From Pirellulales bacterium (lineage in GTDB: Bacteria; Planctomycetota; Planctomycetia; Pirellulales; Lacipirellulaceae), in the NCBI GenBank assembly GCA_022841705.1, contig JALHQZ010000001.1, positions 744,001 to 808,000 of the forward strand: a stretch of DNA of 64,000 nt, given 5' to 3'. Below the pieces are notes generated by a model. That model ran no database searches and was not told the DNA's origin. It was given only the letters and a program-made list of their open reading frames with translations. Below, piece after piece: positions 54,685 to 63,676 of this stretch. Made by a program: the position numbers and the translations under genes. Each line of letters opens with the position of its first letter. The first letter of the stretch is position 1.

Positions 54685-55734
54685 CTAGAGCGATTGCGGT
54701 GCTAGCTGGCTGATGAGTTCTGCCGTTTCCTCCGGCAGCCGGTCGGCCACATTATTCGCTTCCCAGTGATCATCCGGCTTCGCGTACAACTCCGGCGGGC
54801 TGCTAGCACCCGCGCGACGAAGCAGCCACTGCGAAGTCCGCAGCACTTGGGCGCCGCTTGGCGAAGCGATTTGCACCGGCGTTTCTTCCGCGGGAGCGAC
54901 CAGCCGATTGGCTAGGAGCCGATCGAGCGACACCACTCCGCGCTGGCGCTGAAAGGCGCCGGCCCCATCGGCGCGCGCGATAATTACTGGCACATGAGTG
55001 CGCTCACTGTACAGCCGCTGGTCATCGTGGCCAACCACGCCATGCTCGCCGAGCGCGAAGCCATCCAGCCCCAGCAAACAGAAATCGACCGGCCCCCACG
55101 GCAGTTCGGCGAGCGCGGCCCGCAGCGCGGCAACACACGCGTCGAGCACTTGCACCTGTGCAGCGTACGCGGCCGACGCGCTGAAAACTTCATCGCTTGT
55201 TGCAATCTGAATCGCCGGCGGCGTGAGTCCATCATACGGGGGCGGATCATCTTCTTCGCACTGCGTGCGGGAGAGTTCCAGCGGCGCATCCCATGGCCCG
55301 GCCAAGCCTTGCGTGTGCAGCCACACCAGCCGGTTATCGTACGGCGGTGAAAAGTCGGCGACGTTCTCGATGAACCTTGTAAAGACTTCAGCGAGCTGCG
55401 CCTCGGCAATGTCGGTCGCGTGCGTCTCGCGCGGATCGAGCTTCAGCCCGTACATCGCGCTGAACACATGCCGCCAGTGCTGATCGAGCACGGGATGGTA
55501 GTCGGTCACCAACAGCCCGTCGCCGTAGTCGTCCGCCAGATTGTGCATCGCCTGCCAGATGATGTCGTACGAATCTTTTCGCTCGGCAATGGGCGTGTAG
55601 CACCATTCGAACGTCGTCCCGCAAGCGGCCAGTTCATCGAGCGCCGGTGTGCTGTACCCGATGGCCCCGTAGGCGCCGAGCGCGGAAGCACGCAAGCCTT
55701 CAACGGCGAGCACAACGAGCGAAGGTTTAGACAT
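54685..55734 (-). CDS. Degenerate sulfatase-like protein (active site lost)
   Basis: A 349-residue protein with the alkaline phosphatase/sulfatase fold but without the catalytic apparatus. It keeps the N-terminal pattern GAYGAIGYSTPALDELAACG and the C-terminal patterns YSERTHVPVIIARADG and ELYAKPDDHWEANNVADRL. The metal-binding aspartate pair near the start reads VEGLR instead of DDxG, and the formylglycine motif C/S-x-P-S-R is replaced (CYTPIAERKDSYD). There is no signal peptide, so it should be cytoplasmic. It lies just upstream of the large secreted protein and next to the exopolysaccharide locus. A binding or regulatory role is possible. Confidence 0.78.
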   Translation of the reverse strand: MSKPSLVVLAVEGLRASALGAYGAIGYSTPALDELAACGTTFEWCYTPIAERKDSYDIIWQAMHNLADDYGDGLLVTDYHPVLDQHWRHVFSAMYGLKLDPRETHATDIAEAQLAEVFTRFIENVADFSPPYDNRLVWLHTQGLAGPWDAPLELSRTQCEEDDPPPYDGLTPPAIQIATSDEVFSASAAYAAQVQVLDACVAALRAALAELPWGPVDFCLLGLDGFALGEHGVVGHDDQRLYSERTHVPVIIARADGAGAFQRQRGVVSLDRLLANRLVAPAEETPVQIASPSGAQVLRTSQWLLRRAGASSPPELYAKPDDHWEANNVADRLPEETAELISQLAPQSL

Positions 55735-55744
55735 GTCGCCAATT

Positions 55745-55811
55745 GTAGCACGGGAGCGCAGTTCTGTGCGAGGCGAAGCGCGTACGAAGCTGACGAACCG
55801 CGCTCCGCTAC
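55745..55811. repeat. Imperfect palindrome between two minus-strand genes
   Basis: Outer arms GTAGCACGGGAGCGCAGTT and AACCGCGCTCCGCTAC pair with a two-base gap and one mismatch. The left end shares GTAGCACGGGA with the element at 31469-31540. Confidence 0.7.
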
Positions 55812-55828
55812 CGCGTCGCCGCTAACGC

Positions 55829-56587
55829 CTACATCGCACGCCATTCGCGCCAGACGAGTTGCGGGAAAATCCACGCATCGCGCGCGTACCGCCGGAAGAG
55901 TCGCCGGGGTTCGCTCGCCAAACGGTGCAGCCATTCGAGGCCCGTCTTCTGCATCCAGCGGGGTGACCTGCGCTTTTCACCGGCCAGGAAGTCAATCGTC
56001 GCGCCGGCGCACAGCGCTACCTTGGCGGCGAGTTGATCTTGAAAGCGATGGACCCACAACTCTTGCTTGGGAGCGCCGAAACCGACGATGAGCAAATCGG
56101 GCGAAGCGGCGGCAATGCGAACCAGAATTGCTTGATTTTCCGCATCATCACGCTCGAAACCAAGCGGCGGCGAGTAAACATCCACCACTTGCACATTCGG
56201 CCACTGCGTTTGAATCTTTACCGCAGCACGTTCCGCAACACCCGGCGCGGCGCCAAGCAAGAACACGCGGAGCGGTTGCGTGGCGCTGGCTAGTAACCGC
56301 GGCGCCAAGTCGCTACCGGCGACACGTTCCGGTAATGGCCGCCGCAGAATTTTCGCCGCCAGCACTAACGGGGCGCCATCAGCTGTCACCAACGACGCGT
56401 CCGCGTAAGAGTTCCGCAGGTCTTCGCGCTCTTGCAGCAGCACGGCATGATCGACATTCGGCGTCACCACGTAGCGGCAGCGCGCGCCGCGCGGCGCGTG
56501 ACACCACTCGAGCACTTGCGTCGTCGCAGCCGCAAGATCCACCCGATCAATTTGCATCCCGAAGAGCGAGATTTTGTTCGTGTTCAT
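55829..56587 (-). CDS. WecG/TagA/CpsF family glycosyltransferase
   Basis: A 252-residue GT26 transferase. The family pattern is clear: KISLFGMQIDRVDL, VVTPNVDHAVLLQ, VTADGAPLVLAAKIL, LRVFLLGAAPGVAERAA, PDLLIVGFGAPKQELWVHR and TGLEWLHRLASEPRRLFRRY. These enzymes add N-acetylmannosaminuronate or N-acetylmannosamine to lipid-linked intermediates in polysaccharide synthesis. The ATG at 56587 is inside the end of the upstream ligase gene, with which it overlaps by 41 bp. Confidence 0.92.
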   Translation of the reverse strand: MNTNKISLFGMQIDRVDLAAATTQVLEWCHAPRGARCRYVVTPNVDHAVLLQEREDLRNSYADASLVTADGAPLVLAAKILRRPLPERVAGSDLAPRLLASATQPLRVFLLGAAPGVAERAAVKIQTQWPNVQVVDVYSPPLGFERDDAENQAILVRIAAASPDLLIVGFGAPKQELWVHRFQDQLAAKVALCAGATIDFLAGEKRRSPRWMQKTGLEWLHRLASEPRRLFRRYARDAWIFPQLVWREWRAM

Positions 56588-57992
56588 AAAGATACTCTTG
56601 TGGCCGAGCAAATCCAAACGGCGGCAGGTCGAGCGGAACAACGGCCGGCGCCGCGAGCGCCAACCGGCGTTCACAGCCAACCGCTAGACCCGCCACGGTA
56701 AAGAGCAGCCACTCTTCCGAAGCAACCAGCGTCAGATCGTGAAACGCCGCTGAAGAAATATAGATCACCAGCGTTCCCAAGAGCCACAGACTCAACCGCC
56801 GCACATCCGGATCAATCCCCTCCGCGCGGAACAATCGCCACGCGCTGCGTGCGAACCCGCCGAGTACCGCGAGGAACAAAGCCAGCCCCATCATGCCCGT
56901 TTCGGTGAGGAACCCCAAGAACGTATTGTGATGGTGCAGCGGGCGAATCGATTCGAGTTCAAACTCTTGCCGCCGGTCCGAAAGGTACGGCATCTTCTGA
57001 TCGTAGAACCGCCCGAAGCCGACGCCCCACAGCGGATTGTCGTGGAACATTTTCATCGAGACATACAAAAAACTCTCGCGCTGCTGCACCGAGTGCGCCG
57101 AGACTTCGCCGCGGTCTTCACGCTGCACGTGCAGGAGCGCTTCCCAACCCACCGCCAACAGCAGCACGCCGCTGCCAACCATCGTGCCTAGCGCCGGCAA
57201 CCGCCAAGCCGGTGGCAACTGCAAGGTCAGCACTACCACACCGCTGCCGGCGAGGCCAATCCACGTGGACCGTGTAAATGTTAGCAGCACCGAGAACGCC
57301 ATCAGCCCCACGGCGCCAAGCAAAATCTCTTTGCGAAACTTGGCCGCGCCGGGAATCAACAGCCACGCCGCCCACAGGCACACACTGAGATAAATCCCCA
57401 AACTTACCGAGTTAAGCATCGGCCCGCGTGCTCGCCCGTAGTGCAAACCTTGCAGCGGATCGGAGATGTAACGCGGGAAAACGGCCCACCACTGCTGCGC
57501 TGTCTCTGCCACTGCGGTGAAACCGAGATAGATTCCCAGCCCCGTGAGCACCCACATCGCCTGCCGCGCCGCGCGGCCATCGATTTCCGATTGCCGCAGC
57601 ATTACATACAGTAGCGCGGGAATAATAAAACTCACCAGCAGCCGCCAAAAGGGCGAGCTGGGTAGGTGTACCGTATCGTCGGGCCGGCTCAGAAACCAGC
57701 TCACACTCATCAGCGTGAGATACGCGATGAGCACCCAATCGAGTCCCACCATCGGCGTCGAACGCACCCGCCCCTGCCACCAGCGCCATGCGAAAATGGC
57801 CAGCGTGTAACCCAATAGCAGCCGGTCCAAAGTCAGCGGCAACGGCCCCAGGTGCTTATTCCAGAACGAGTGCCCCAACACATACGCCACCACCACAGTG
57901 GTCAGCGTCAGCGTCACCACATCCGCCCGCCGCGCGTAGACCAACCCCCACACCAACGCGGCGATCGTCAAAAGTGCGACGGGGATGAACAT
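56547..57992 (-). CDS. O-antigen ligase/polymerase family membrane protein
   Basis: A 481-residue protein with about 12 membrane helices. It carries the Wzy_C-type region: the large loop with RESFLYVSMKMFHDNPLWGV, then GVGFGRFYDQKMPYLSDRRQ and HHHNTFLGFLTETGMMGLAL. These are typical of O-antigen ligases and Wzy-type polymerases, which cannot be told apart by sequence. It follows the Wzz-like gene by 36 nt and overlaps the WecG/TagA gene, forming an exopolysaccharide operon on the minus strand. Confidence 0.9.
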   Translation of the reverse strand: MFIPVALLTIAALVWGLVYARRADVVTLTLTTVVVAYVLGHSFWNKHLGPLPLTLDRLLLGYTLAIFAWRWWQGRVRSTPMVGLDWVLIAYLTLMSVSWFLSRPDDTVHLPSSPFWRLLVSFIIPALLYVMLRQSEIDGRAARQAMWVLTGLGIYLGFTAVAETAQQWWAVFPRYISDPLQGLHYGRARGPMLNSVSLGIYLSVCLWAAWLLIPGAAKFRKEILLGAVGLMAFSVLLTFTRSTWIGLAGSGVVVLTLQLPPAWRLPALGTMVGSGVLLLAVGWEALLHVQREDRGEVSAHSVQQRESFLYVSMKMFHDNPLWGVGFGRFYDQKMPYLSDRRQEFELESIRPLHHHNTFLGFLTETGMMGLALFLAVLGGFARSAWRLFRAEGIDPDVRRLSLWLLGTLVIYISSAAFHDLTLVASEEWLLFTVAGLAVGCERRLALAAPAVVPLDLPPFGFARPQEYLYEHEQNLALRDAN

Positions 57993-58028
57993 GGGAGGGG
58001 TAAGATCTAAGGGTTAAGCTGGGCGGCA

Positions 58029-59495
58029 CTATGCCTTGGCGACCAACTCGCGTTCCAACTCCACTTCCGCAATCGGCCGCGGACGAACGTTGCGAATCGG
58101 TTCGGCAGTGCGAAATGGCGCTGCTTGAACTTTGGGTTGTTGTGGTTGGGGAGCGTACCACAAGAACACGAGGCCCAATCCCAAGATGAGCCCCGCCACA
58201 CCGCCGGCGCCGGCGACGCTCGTGCGGCCGGGGCCGCTGGGCTTGTGCGAGATTTCCACGGCGTCGATCGCTTCAAGCACACTGGCCGACGTGGCGCCCG
58301 CCAAGTGCGCGCGGGCGTCGTTCAGTTGCTTGAGCGCGGTATCAACCACCTGCGTTTGATTCTCTACTTCCGCCACCAGTCGCGAGTACGGCGCCCGTTG
58401 GGCCGCGAGGCTTTGGCTCCGCTCGCCAATGGTCACCAGTTGGGCTTCGAGTTCCGCGGCGCGATCGGCCGCCAGTTGTAGGTCCATCCGAATCGCTTCA
58501 ATCGCCAGCGGCAGTTCATTTCGCAATTCTTCAGTCGCTTGGGTTTGCGCTTCTTTCGCGGCGATCACCAGCGGATGTTTATCACTCCGCGAACCGGCGA
58601 GCCGCGCCACGGCGAGTTGAGCATCCACCACGCCATCCTTCAGCCGTTGCAGGGCCGGGTGAGCGGCGAGCAGCGAGTTCGGCGTCGCCAGAAACTCTTC
58701 GGGGTTGTGTTGGCACGATTGCAGTTTGACCAGCAGTTGTTCGCTGCGGCGGAGATCGACCTGTGCTTGCCGCAGGTCCGTCTTAACGGCCAGCGTTTGC
58801 TGACCGATTTCGCTTTGCCCGCCCAGCGGCGAAACCAGGATCCGCAGTTCGGACAGATTCGTGCCGACTTCCGCTTCAAACTTCGCAAGTGACTTCAGTT
58901 TCGCTTCAAGTTCGGATTGCGCGGCCGAGACCCCATCGCTCAGTTCGGCCACCATGCTTTCCGCTTCGCGAGCGCGAATCTGTTTCATGCGGCGGTCGAC
59001 AAAGCTGGCCATCACCCGCACCAGTTCGGCGGCGCGATCCTTATCGGTATCTGAGATCGCTAGGTAAAACACCTCGGTCTTACCGAACTCAGCTCCGCCG
59101 GGGGGCGTGATCATGAGGTTCTGGCGGAAGTCGGCGATGTCTTGCGCGGTGGGCCACGCGGCCGATTTCGAGTAGCTTGCCGGCGGGCCAACTTCTTTCA
59201 GCACCGCGGTCACTACGCTTTGGCTGCGCGCCAGTTCGAGCACGGTTTCCTGTACCGTCTTCATTTCCGACAGGTCGGTGAATTTTCCCAAGCGTTGTTG
59301 GCTGTAGCCGGCCGCTTCACTGCGAATGAGGATGCCTTGCGACGCCTTCCACGGCCGTGGCAGCACCAGCGACACTAAGGCCGCCAGCAGAAAGCCAGCC
59401 ACGGCCGGCGCCAGCCACACTAAGCGGTGACGACGAAGCAATTCCCAAAGCTCAGCGGGCGTTAACGTGGGGGTGGAGTTCATGGTGGCCATCAT
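58029..59495 (-). CDS. Wzz-like chain length determinant protein
   Basis: A protein of about 488 residues. Near the start is a helix (LVWLAPAVAGFLLAALVSLV), then a Wzz-type domain (WKASQGILIRSE), long coiled-coil helices (AAQSELEAKLKSLAKFEAEV and VDLRRSEQLLVKLQS), and a second membrane helix near the C-terminus (VAGAGGVAGLILGLGLVFLW). This is the standard polysaccharide co-polymerase layout. There is no tyrosine kinase domain attached. The start is one of three nearby ATGs (59495, 59492 or 59483), and no clear Shine-Dalgarno site favours one. It is the first gene of the minus-strand polysaccharide operon. Confidence 0.85.
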   Translation of the reverse strand: MMATMNSTPTLTPAELWELLRRHRLVWLAPAVAGFLLAALVSLVLPRPWKASQGILIRSEAAGYSQQRLGKFTDLSEMKTVQETVLELARSQSVVTAVLKEVGPPASYSKSAAWPTAQDIADFRQNLMITPPGGAEFGKTEVFYLAISDTDKDRAAELVRVMASFVDRRMKQIRAREAESMVAELSDGVSAAQSELEAKLKSLAKFEAEVGTNLSELRILVSPLGGQSEIGQQTLAVKTDLRQAQVDLRRSEQLLVKLQSCQHNPEEFLATPNSLLAAHPALQRLKDGVVDAQLAVARLAGSRSDKHPLVIAAKEAQTQATEELRNELPLAIEAIRMDLQLAADRAAELEAQLVTIGERSQSLAAQRAPYSRLVAEVENQTQVVDTALKQLNDARAHLAGATSASVLEAIDAVEISHKPSGPGRTSVAGAGGVAGLILGLGLVFLWYAPQPQQPKVQAAPFRTAEPIRNVRPRPIAEVELERELVAKA

Positions 59496-59897
59496 TCGCG
59501 AAGAGGGGTGAAGGAGTTGCGGCCGAAGCCACACGCCATTCCCATTTGCAAACTGTAGGCCGCAATCGGCGCCGCTTCGCACGCTCGGCCGCTTTCTGCC
59601 GGTTTTTCGCATTCTCCGCCCACTTCGCGCCGGTCGTGCGGAGGATGTTGATTGCCCCACACGCTGTGAGAACGCGACGTGTTGCGTTTCGTCAACACTC
59701 GGTGTGTTCTGCTTTTTTCAAGTTGAAATCGGGCTCGCTGCAAGCCAGAGTTGCGTACGCGCTTCGCGACGACGAATGCGCTCCGCGGGGCGCCACTGGC
59801 GTGCCGCCAGTGTAACTCAGATTGACGTCTGCCTCACTTCTCACTGGCGGCACGCCAGTGGCGCCCGAAAACTGGGCAAATGACAAAACGTTAAACG
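59496..59897. other. Divergent promoter region of the polysaccharide locus
   Basis: A 402-nt gap between the divergent Wzz-like and FemAB/GNAT-like genes. It is expected to hold the promoters of both arms of the locus. It includes GTGTTGCGTTTCGTCAACAC, a partial inverted repeat at about 59680-59699, a possible operator. A family C palindrome lies at 59788-59866. Confidence 0.55.
59788..59866. repeat. Palindromic element, family C copy 2
   Basis: Perfect 25-nt arms: GGGCGCCACTGGCGTGCCGC then CAGTG, and its exact complement ending GGCGCCC. The 29-nt centre is unrelated to that of copy 1 (39615-39693). It ends 31 nt before the FemAB/GNAT-like gene. Confidence 0.95.
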
Positions 59898-60995
59898 ATG
59901 AGTATGGCACTTCGCGTCATTACGCAACCCGCTGAACTTACCTCGCTCGCCGCCGATTGGGATCGGCTCGCCGGGGGCGTGCCGCTGCGCGGGTTCGCAT
60001 GGCTCTCGACCTGGTGGCAGCACTATGGTGCGGCAAACGCGAATCGAACGCTACACGTGCTGGCGCAAGAAGAGCAGGGGGCCATCACCGGCCTCGCGCC
60101 GTTCTACGTGGAACATTCGTGGCGCACGGGCCGCACCTTGCGCTGGCTCGGCGACGGCGAAGTTTGCACCGACTACGTTTCGCTCCTCGCGGATCATGCG
60201 CGGGTCTTTGCTGCCGCTTGTACCGACTGGCTGATTGCCAACGCCGCGAGTTGGGATGCGCTCCACCTGGAAACGCTCGCGGCAGACGATGTCGGCACGA
60301 GCGAATTGGTCAACCGGCTGCGGCAAGGGGGCTGCCATGTGACTTGCCGTGCGGCGGGCGCCTGTTGGCCCATTGCACTGCCGAGCTCGTGGGAGGAGTA
60401 TCTTGCCCAGCTCTCGAAATCGCACCGCAAGCAGTTGCGCAGGCTTCAGCGGCAGCTTAACTCCCCCGACTTCCACTGTTGGAATGCGGACCACCAAACA
60501 TTCGATCGAGCCTGGGGCGTATTGGTGGAACTCCATCAGCGCCGCCGCCGCACGCTGGGAGAGCCAGGTGCCTTCGCATCCGCCCGGTTCGCCGAGTTCC
60601 AGTGTGAAGTCGCGCAACAGTTGCTCGACCGTAACGAGTTGCGGCTCGCGGTGCTCGAATACCAAAACCGCCCCATCGCCGTCGACTACCAACTCGCCGG
60701 CCAAGCTGCGATCTACGCCTACCAAGGCGGCCTCGATCCGAATTACCTCGAGCTCGAACCCGGCCGCCTGCTGCTCATCCGCGGTATTGAGTCCGCCATC
60801 GCTGAAGGCAAAGTGAGTTGCGATCTGCTTCGCGGCGACGAACCCTACAAAGCCCACTGGCGCGCAGAACCAAAACCGTTTGACCAAGTTCTGATCAGTT
60901 CGCCGCGCACAATCCCCTGGATCCGCTCCCTCACGTGGTCCGCCGCCAACCGCTTTCGGGCCTTATCAAGAAAGAAGAGGGGGACCGCGGATTGA
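59898..60995 (+). CDS. FemAB/BioF2-like GNAT acetyltransferase
   Basis: A 365-residue protein of the Acetyltransf_6 (BioF2-like)/FemAB group. It shows the tandem GNAT-like layout, with the first half beginning LAADWDRLAGGVPLRGFAWL and the second containing LSKSHRKQLRRLQRQLN, RFAEFQCEVAQQLLDRNELRLAVLE-type strand and the terminal KVSCDLLRGDEPYKAHWR signature. Such proteins are often found in exopolysaccharide/PEP-CTERM loci and may acylate or attach amino acids to saccharides. Its stop codon (60993-60995) lies in a repeat element. The downstream genes are a deacetylase and a flippase, so a role in polysaccharide modification is likely. Confidence 0.85.
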   Translation: MSMALRVITQPAELTSLAADWDRLAGGVPLRGFAWLSTWWQHYGAANANRTLHVLAQEEQGAITGLAPFYVEHSWRTGRTLRWLGDGEVCTDYVSLLADHARVFAAACTDWLIANAASWDALHLETLAADDVGTSELVNRLRQGGCHVTCRAAGACWPIALPSSWEEYLAQLSKSHRKQLRRLQRQLNSPDFHCWNADHQTFDRAWGVLVELHQRRRRTLGEPGAFASARFAEFQCEVAQQLLDRNELRLAVLEYQNRPIAVDYQLAGQAAIYAYQGGLDPNYLELEPGRLLLIRGIESAIAEGKVSCDLLRGDEPYKAHWRAEPKPFDQVLISSPRTIPWIRSLTWSAANRFRALSRKKRGTAD

Positions 60996-61040
60996 CGCGG
61001 ATGCAGCGGATCAACGTCAATCTGCGGCCCCCCCCTTTCT
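60971..61040. repeat. GCGGATT-word palindrome between acetyltransferase and deacetylase genes
   Basis: The left arm AAAGAAGAGGGGGACCGCGG then ATTGACG pairs with CGTCAATCTGCGGCCCCCCC then CTTTCT. It supplies the TGA stop of the acetyltransferase gene and ends 6 nt before the deacetylase ATG. Confidence 0.88.
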
Positions 61041-61046
61041 ACTTTC

Positions 61047-61919
61047 ATGAACCAACTCAAACAATTCGCCCTGACCGCTTACTACTACACTACGCTACTG
61101 CAGCGGAATCGGCAGGCGTTGCTGCGCGCGCGCACCGGGCAAGCGCCGGTGAGTGTGCTGTTCTACCATCGCGTGGCCGATTCGCATCCGAATGCGTGGA
61201 CCATTGGCCGGCAAGCATTCGCCGCTCAGATGCGCTGGCTCTCCCGCCACTACGACCTGATCTCGCTGAGCGAAGCGCAAGCGCGCATCGCGAGTGGTTG
61301 TAGCGCTCGGCCGGCAGCGTGCATCACCTTCGACGATGGCTATGCCGAGAACTGCGACTTCGCCTTGCCGCTGCTCGTGGAGCTCGGCATCCCGACGACC
61401 TACTTCGTCGCCACCGACTTCATGCTCACCGGCCGACCGTTTCCGCATGATGCGGCGGCTGGAGCGCCGTTGCCGCCGAACACCGCCGCGCAGATTATCG
61501 AGTGGTCGCGCCGCGGGATCGAAATCGGCGCTCACACCCGCAGTCACGCTAATCTGGGCAGTAGCACCGAGCCGGAGTTTCTGGCCGATGAAATCGTCGG
61601 CTCGAAGCGCGATCTCGAGGAGCTTCTCGGCCGCGAAGTGAACTACTTCGCCTGCCCCTACGGCCTGCACCAGAACATGACCCCTGCCGCGTTCGCCGCG
61701 TGCTACACCGCCGGTTTCGCCGGCGTCTGCAGCGCCTACGGCGGCTACAACTTCCCCGGCAACGATCCGTTCCATCTTCAGCGGATTCACGCCGACCCCG
61801 AGATGATCCGCCTGAAAAACTGGCTCACCGTCGACCCCCTCAAACTCAAACACCACATCCCGTTCGACCCAGGCGACTACGGCCAAATTACCACTACCTC
61901 TTTAGCCGCGACGCGCTAG
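61047..61919 (+). CDS. Polysaccharide deacetylase family protein (NodB-like)
   Basis: A 290-residue protein with a NodB homology domain. The motifs are VLFYHRVADS, CITFDDGYAENCDFALPLL (metal-binding aspartates), EIGAHTRSHANLGS (metal-binding histidines) and YFACPYGLHQN. These enzymes remove N-acetyl groups from polysaccharides. There is an N-terminal hydrophobic segment but no clear cleavage site. It sits in the plus-strand arm of the exopolysaccharide locus between a FemAB-like protein and a flippase. Confidence 0.9.
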   Translation: MNQLKQFALTAYYYTTLLQRNRQALLRARTGQAPVSVLFYHRVADSHPNAWTIGRQAFAAQMRWLSRHYDLISLSEAQARIASGCSARPAACITFDDGYAENCDFALPLLVELGIPTTYFVATDFMLTGRPFPHDAAAGAPLPPNTAAQIIEWSRRGIEIGAHTRSHANLGSSTEPEFLADEIVGSKRDLEELLGREVNYFACPYGLHQNMTPAAFAACYTAGFAGVCSAYGGYNFPGNDPFHLQRIHADPEMIRLKNWLTVDPLKLKHHIPFDPGDYGQITTTSLAATR

Positions 61920-61930
61920 CGGAGCGCGTT

Positions 61931-62077
61931 AAAAAAGTCTTACCACAGAGAGCACAGAGGACACAGAGAAGAGAAAAGAGAGAGCGGTGAGAAAGAAAGT
62001 GACGATTGACCAATCCGAATTGACTCAATCTATGAGAACTCTTTGTCTCCACTCCGTGCTCTCTGTGGTGAAAAAAC
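61931..62077. repeat. ACAGAG-word palindromic element before the flippase gene
   Basis: The left words TTACCACAGAGAGCACAGAG and GACACAGAG are mirrored by CCGTGCTCTCTGTGGTGA on the right. It is the same family as the element before atpA. It ends 9 nt before the flippase ATG. Confidence 0.88.
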
Positions 62078-62086
62078 TTGATTGAT

Positions 62087-63622
62087 ATGGACAACTCTGA
62101 ACAACAACCCACCTCGCCCGTTCGCCGTGCGCTCCGCCCCGATACGCTTGCCTCCAGCATCGCCGTGCTGCTGGTGGTGAACGTCGTGCAGCGCAGCGTG
62201 GGCTTCGGTCGCGGCGTGCTGTTTTGCCGCTGGCTGTCGCCCGAATCGCTGGGCCACTGGGAAATGGCCTACAGCTTTTTGCTGCTCGCCGCGCCGCTGG
62301 CTGTACTCGGGATGCCCGGTTCATTCGGCCGCTATCTCGAGCGCTTTCGCCAGCAAGGCCGCTTGCAGTTATTCCTCAAACGCACGACGGTGTGGACGTT
62401 TGGCCTCGCGGGACTGTTCCTGCTGATGATGGCGATCGAACGGGAGCTGTTCGCCGACCTCATCTTCGGCGACCACACCCGAACCAATTTGATGCTGCTC
62501 GTCAGCGCAAGTCTGGCGGCCGTGATTCTGCATCATTTTTTAGAAGCGATCTTCGCTGGGCTACGGTTGTTTCGTGTCGTTTCGACGATGCACTTCGTGC
62601 AAAGCATGCTGTTCGCGGCGATTTCCCTCTCGCTGCTGGTGTGGTGGCGAACTGAGGCGCATAGCTTGGTGATCGGCTACGGCCTGGCGTGTGCGATTTC
62701 CGCCGCCGGTGTGCTGTGGTGGTCCTTCCGGCGGGTGGACCCGGTGGATGACCACGGCGGTTGGCTGAGCCATCAGGAGTTTTGGCCCCCGCTAATGAAG
62801 TTCGCCGTGTGGGTGTGGGTTAGCAACCTGCTAACCAATCTGTTTTCGATCATCGATCGCTACATGCTGGTTCACTGGAGCGGGTTCGATAGCTCCCATT
62901 CGCTCGAACTGGTGGGCAACTATCACTGCGCGAACATCGTGCCCCTACTGCTGGTATCGATCGCCCAGCTCTTGGTTGGCGCTGTAACGCCGCACCTCAG
63001 CTACGCGTGGGAAGCGGGCAAGCGCGATGAAGTTTCGCAGCGGCTTAACTTCACGCTCAAACTCACCGCGCTCGGCATGACCCTTGCCGGTGTGGCCGTG
63101 CTGGGATTCTGTCCGGTGCTCTTCCGCATCGCGTTCGACCACAAGTACGAGGCAGGCCTCGCCGCGCTGCCGTGGGCGGTGGCTTCGTGCGTTTGGACCG
63201 GGCTGCTGTTGGTGTCGCAAGCCTATGTGTGGTGTGCGGAGAAGACCCGACTCGCCGCCGTGCCGCTGCTGGTGGGCTTGCTCTTCAACGCACTGCTCAA
63301 CGTCTACGCCGTGCCGAACTACGGCTTGCTCGGCGCCGTGGTCGCCACGGCGCTCGCAACTTGGCTCGCGCTTGCCGTGCAACTGGTGGTGAACTGGCAG
63401 TGCGGCATGGCCTTGGACCGCGGCATGATTCTCGCCAGCGCCGCGCCGCTGTTGCTAACGGGTGGGTTCGAACTCGCGCTGGTGGGCGCCGGACTGCTCG
63501 CTGTGCTGTGTGTCATCAGCGATCGCGTGCTCACCCCCGGGGACCGTGGCCAAATTTTTAGCCGCCTGCCAAGAACGTTCACCTCCAAGTTGTCACGGCC
63601 AAATATGGCCACCCCCCAATAA
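62087..63622 (+). CDS. Polysaccharide flippase (Wzx/MATE-type)
   Basis: A 511-residue protein with about 12-14 membrane helices. The first helix region is LASSIAVLLVVNVVQRSVGFGRGVLF and the next segment FCRWLSPESLGHWEMAYSFL is typical of Wzx/PST-family translocases. These proteins flip lipid-linked oligosaccharides across the inner membrane. The ATG at 62087 is preferred over a TTG at 62078, which lies close to the repeat. It is followed by the parS sites and a glycosyltransferase gene on the same strand. Confidence 0.88.
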   Translation: MDNSEQQPTSPVRRALRPDTLASSIAVLLVVNVVQRSVGFGRGVLFCRWLSPESLGHWEMAYSFLLLAAPLAVLGMPGSFGRYLERFRQQGRLQLFLKRTTVWTFGLAGLFLLMMAIERELFADLIFGDHTRTNLMLLVSASLAAVILHHFLEAIFAGLRLFRVVSTMHFVQSMLFAAISLSLLVWWRTEAHSLVIGYGLACAISAAGVLWWSFRRVDPVDDHGGWLSHQEFWPPLMKFAVWVWVSNLLTNLFSIIDRYMLVHWSGFDSSHSLELVGNYHCANIVPLLLVSIAQLLVGAVTPHLSYAWEAGKRDEVSQRLNFTLKLTALGMTLAGVAVLGFCPVLFRIAFDHKYEAGLAALPWAVASCVWTGLLLVSQAYVWCAEKTRLAAVPLLVGLLFNALLNVYAVPNYGLLGAVVATALATWLALAVQLVVNWQCGMALDRGMILASAAPLLLTGGFELALVGAGLLAVLCVISDRVLTPGDRGQIFSRLPRTFTSKLSRPNMATPQ

Positions 63623-63635
63623 AAAGCGAACAAAT

Positions 63636-63651
63636 TGTTTCACGTGAAACA
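63636..63651. promoter_or_regulatory. parS site 1 (ParB-binding)
   Basis: Perfect 16-nt palindrome TGTTTCACGTGAAACA, which fits the conserved bacterial chromosomal parS consensus. It lies 13 nt after the flippase stop codon. Confidence 0.93.
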
Positions 63652-63676
63652 TTTTTCCTCACCTTTAACCACCAAT

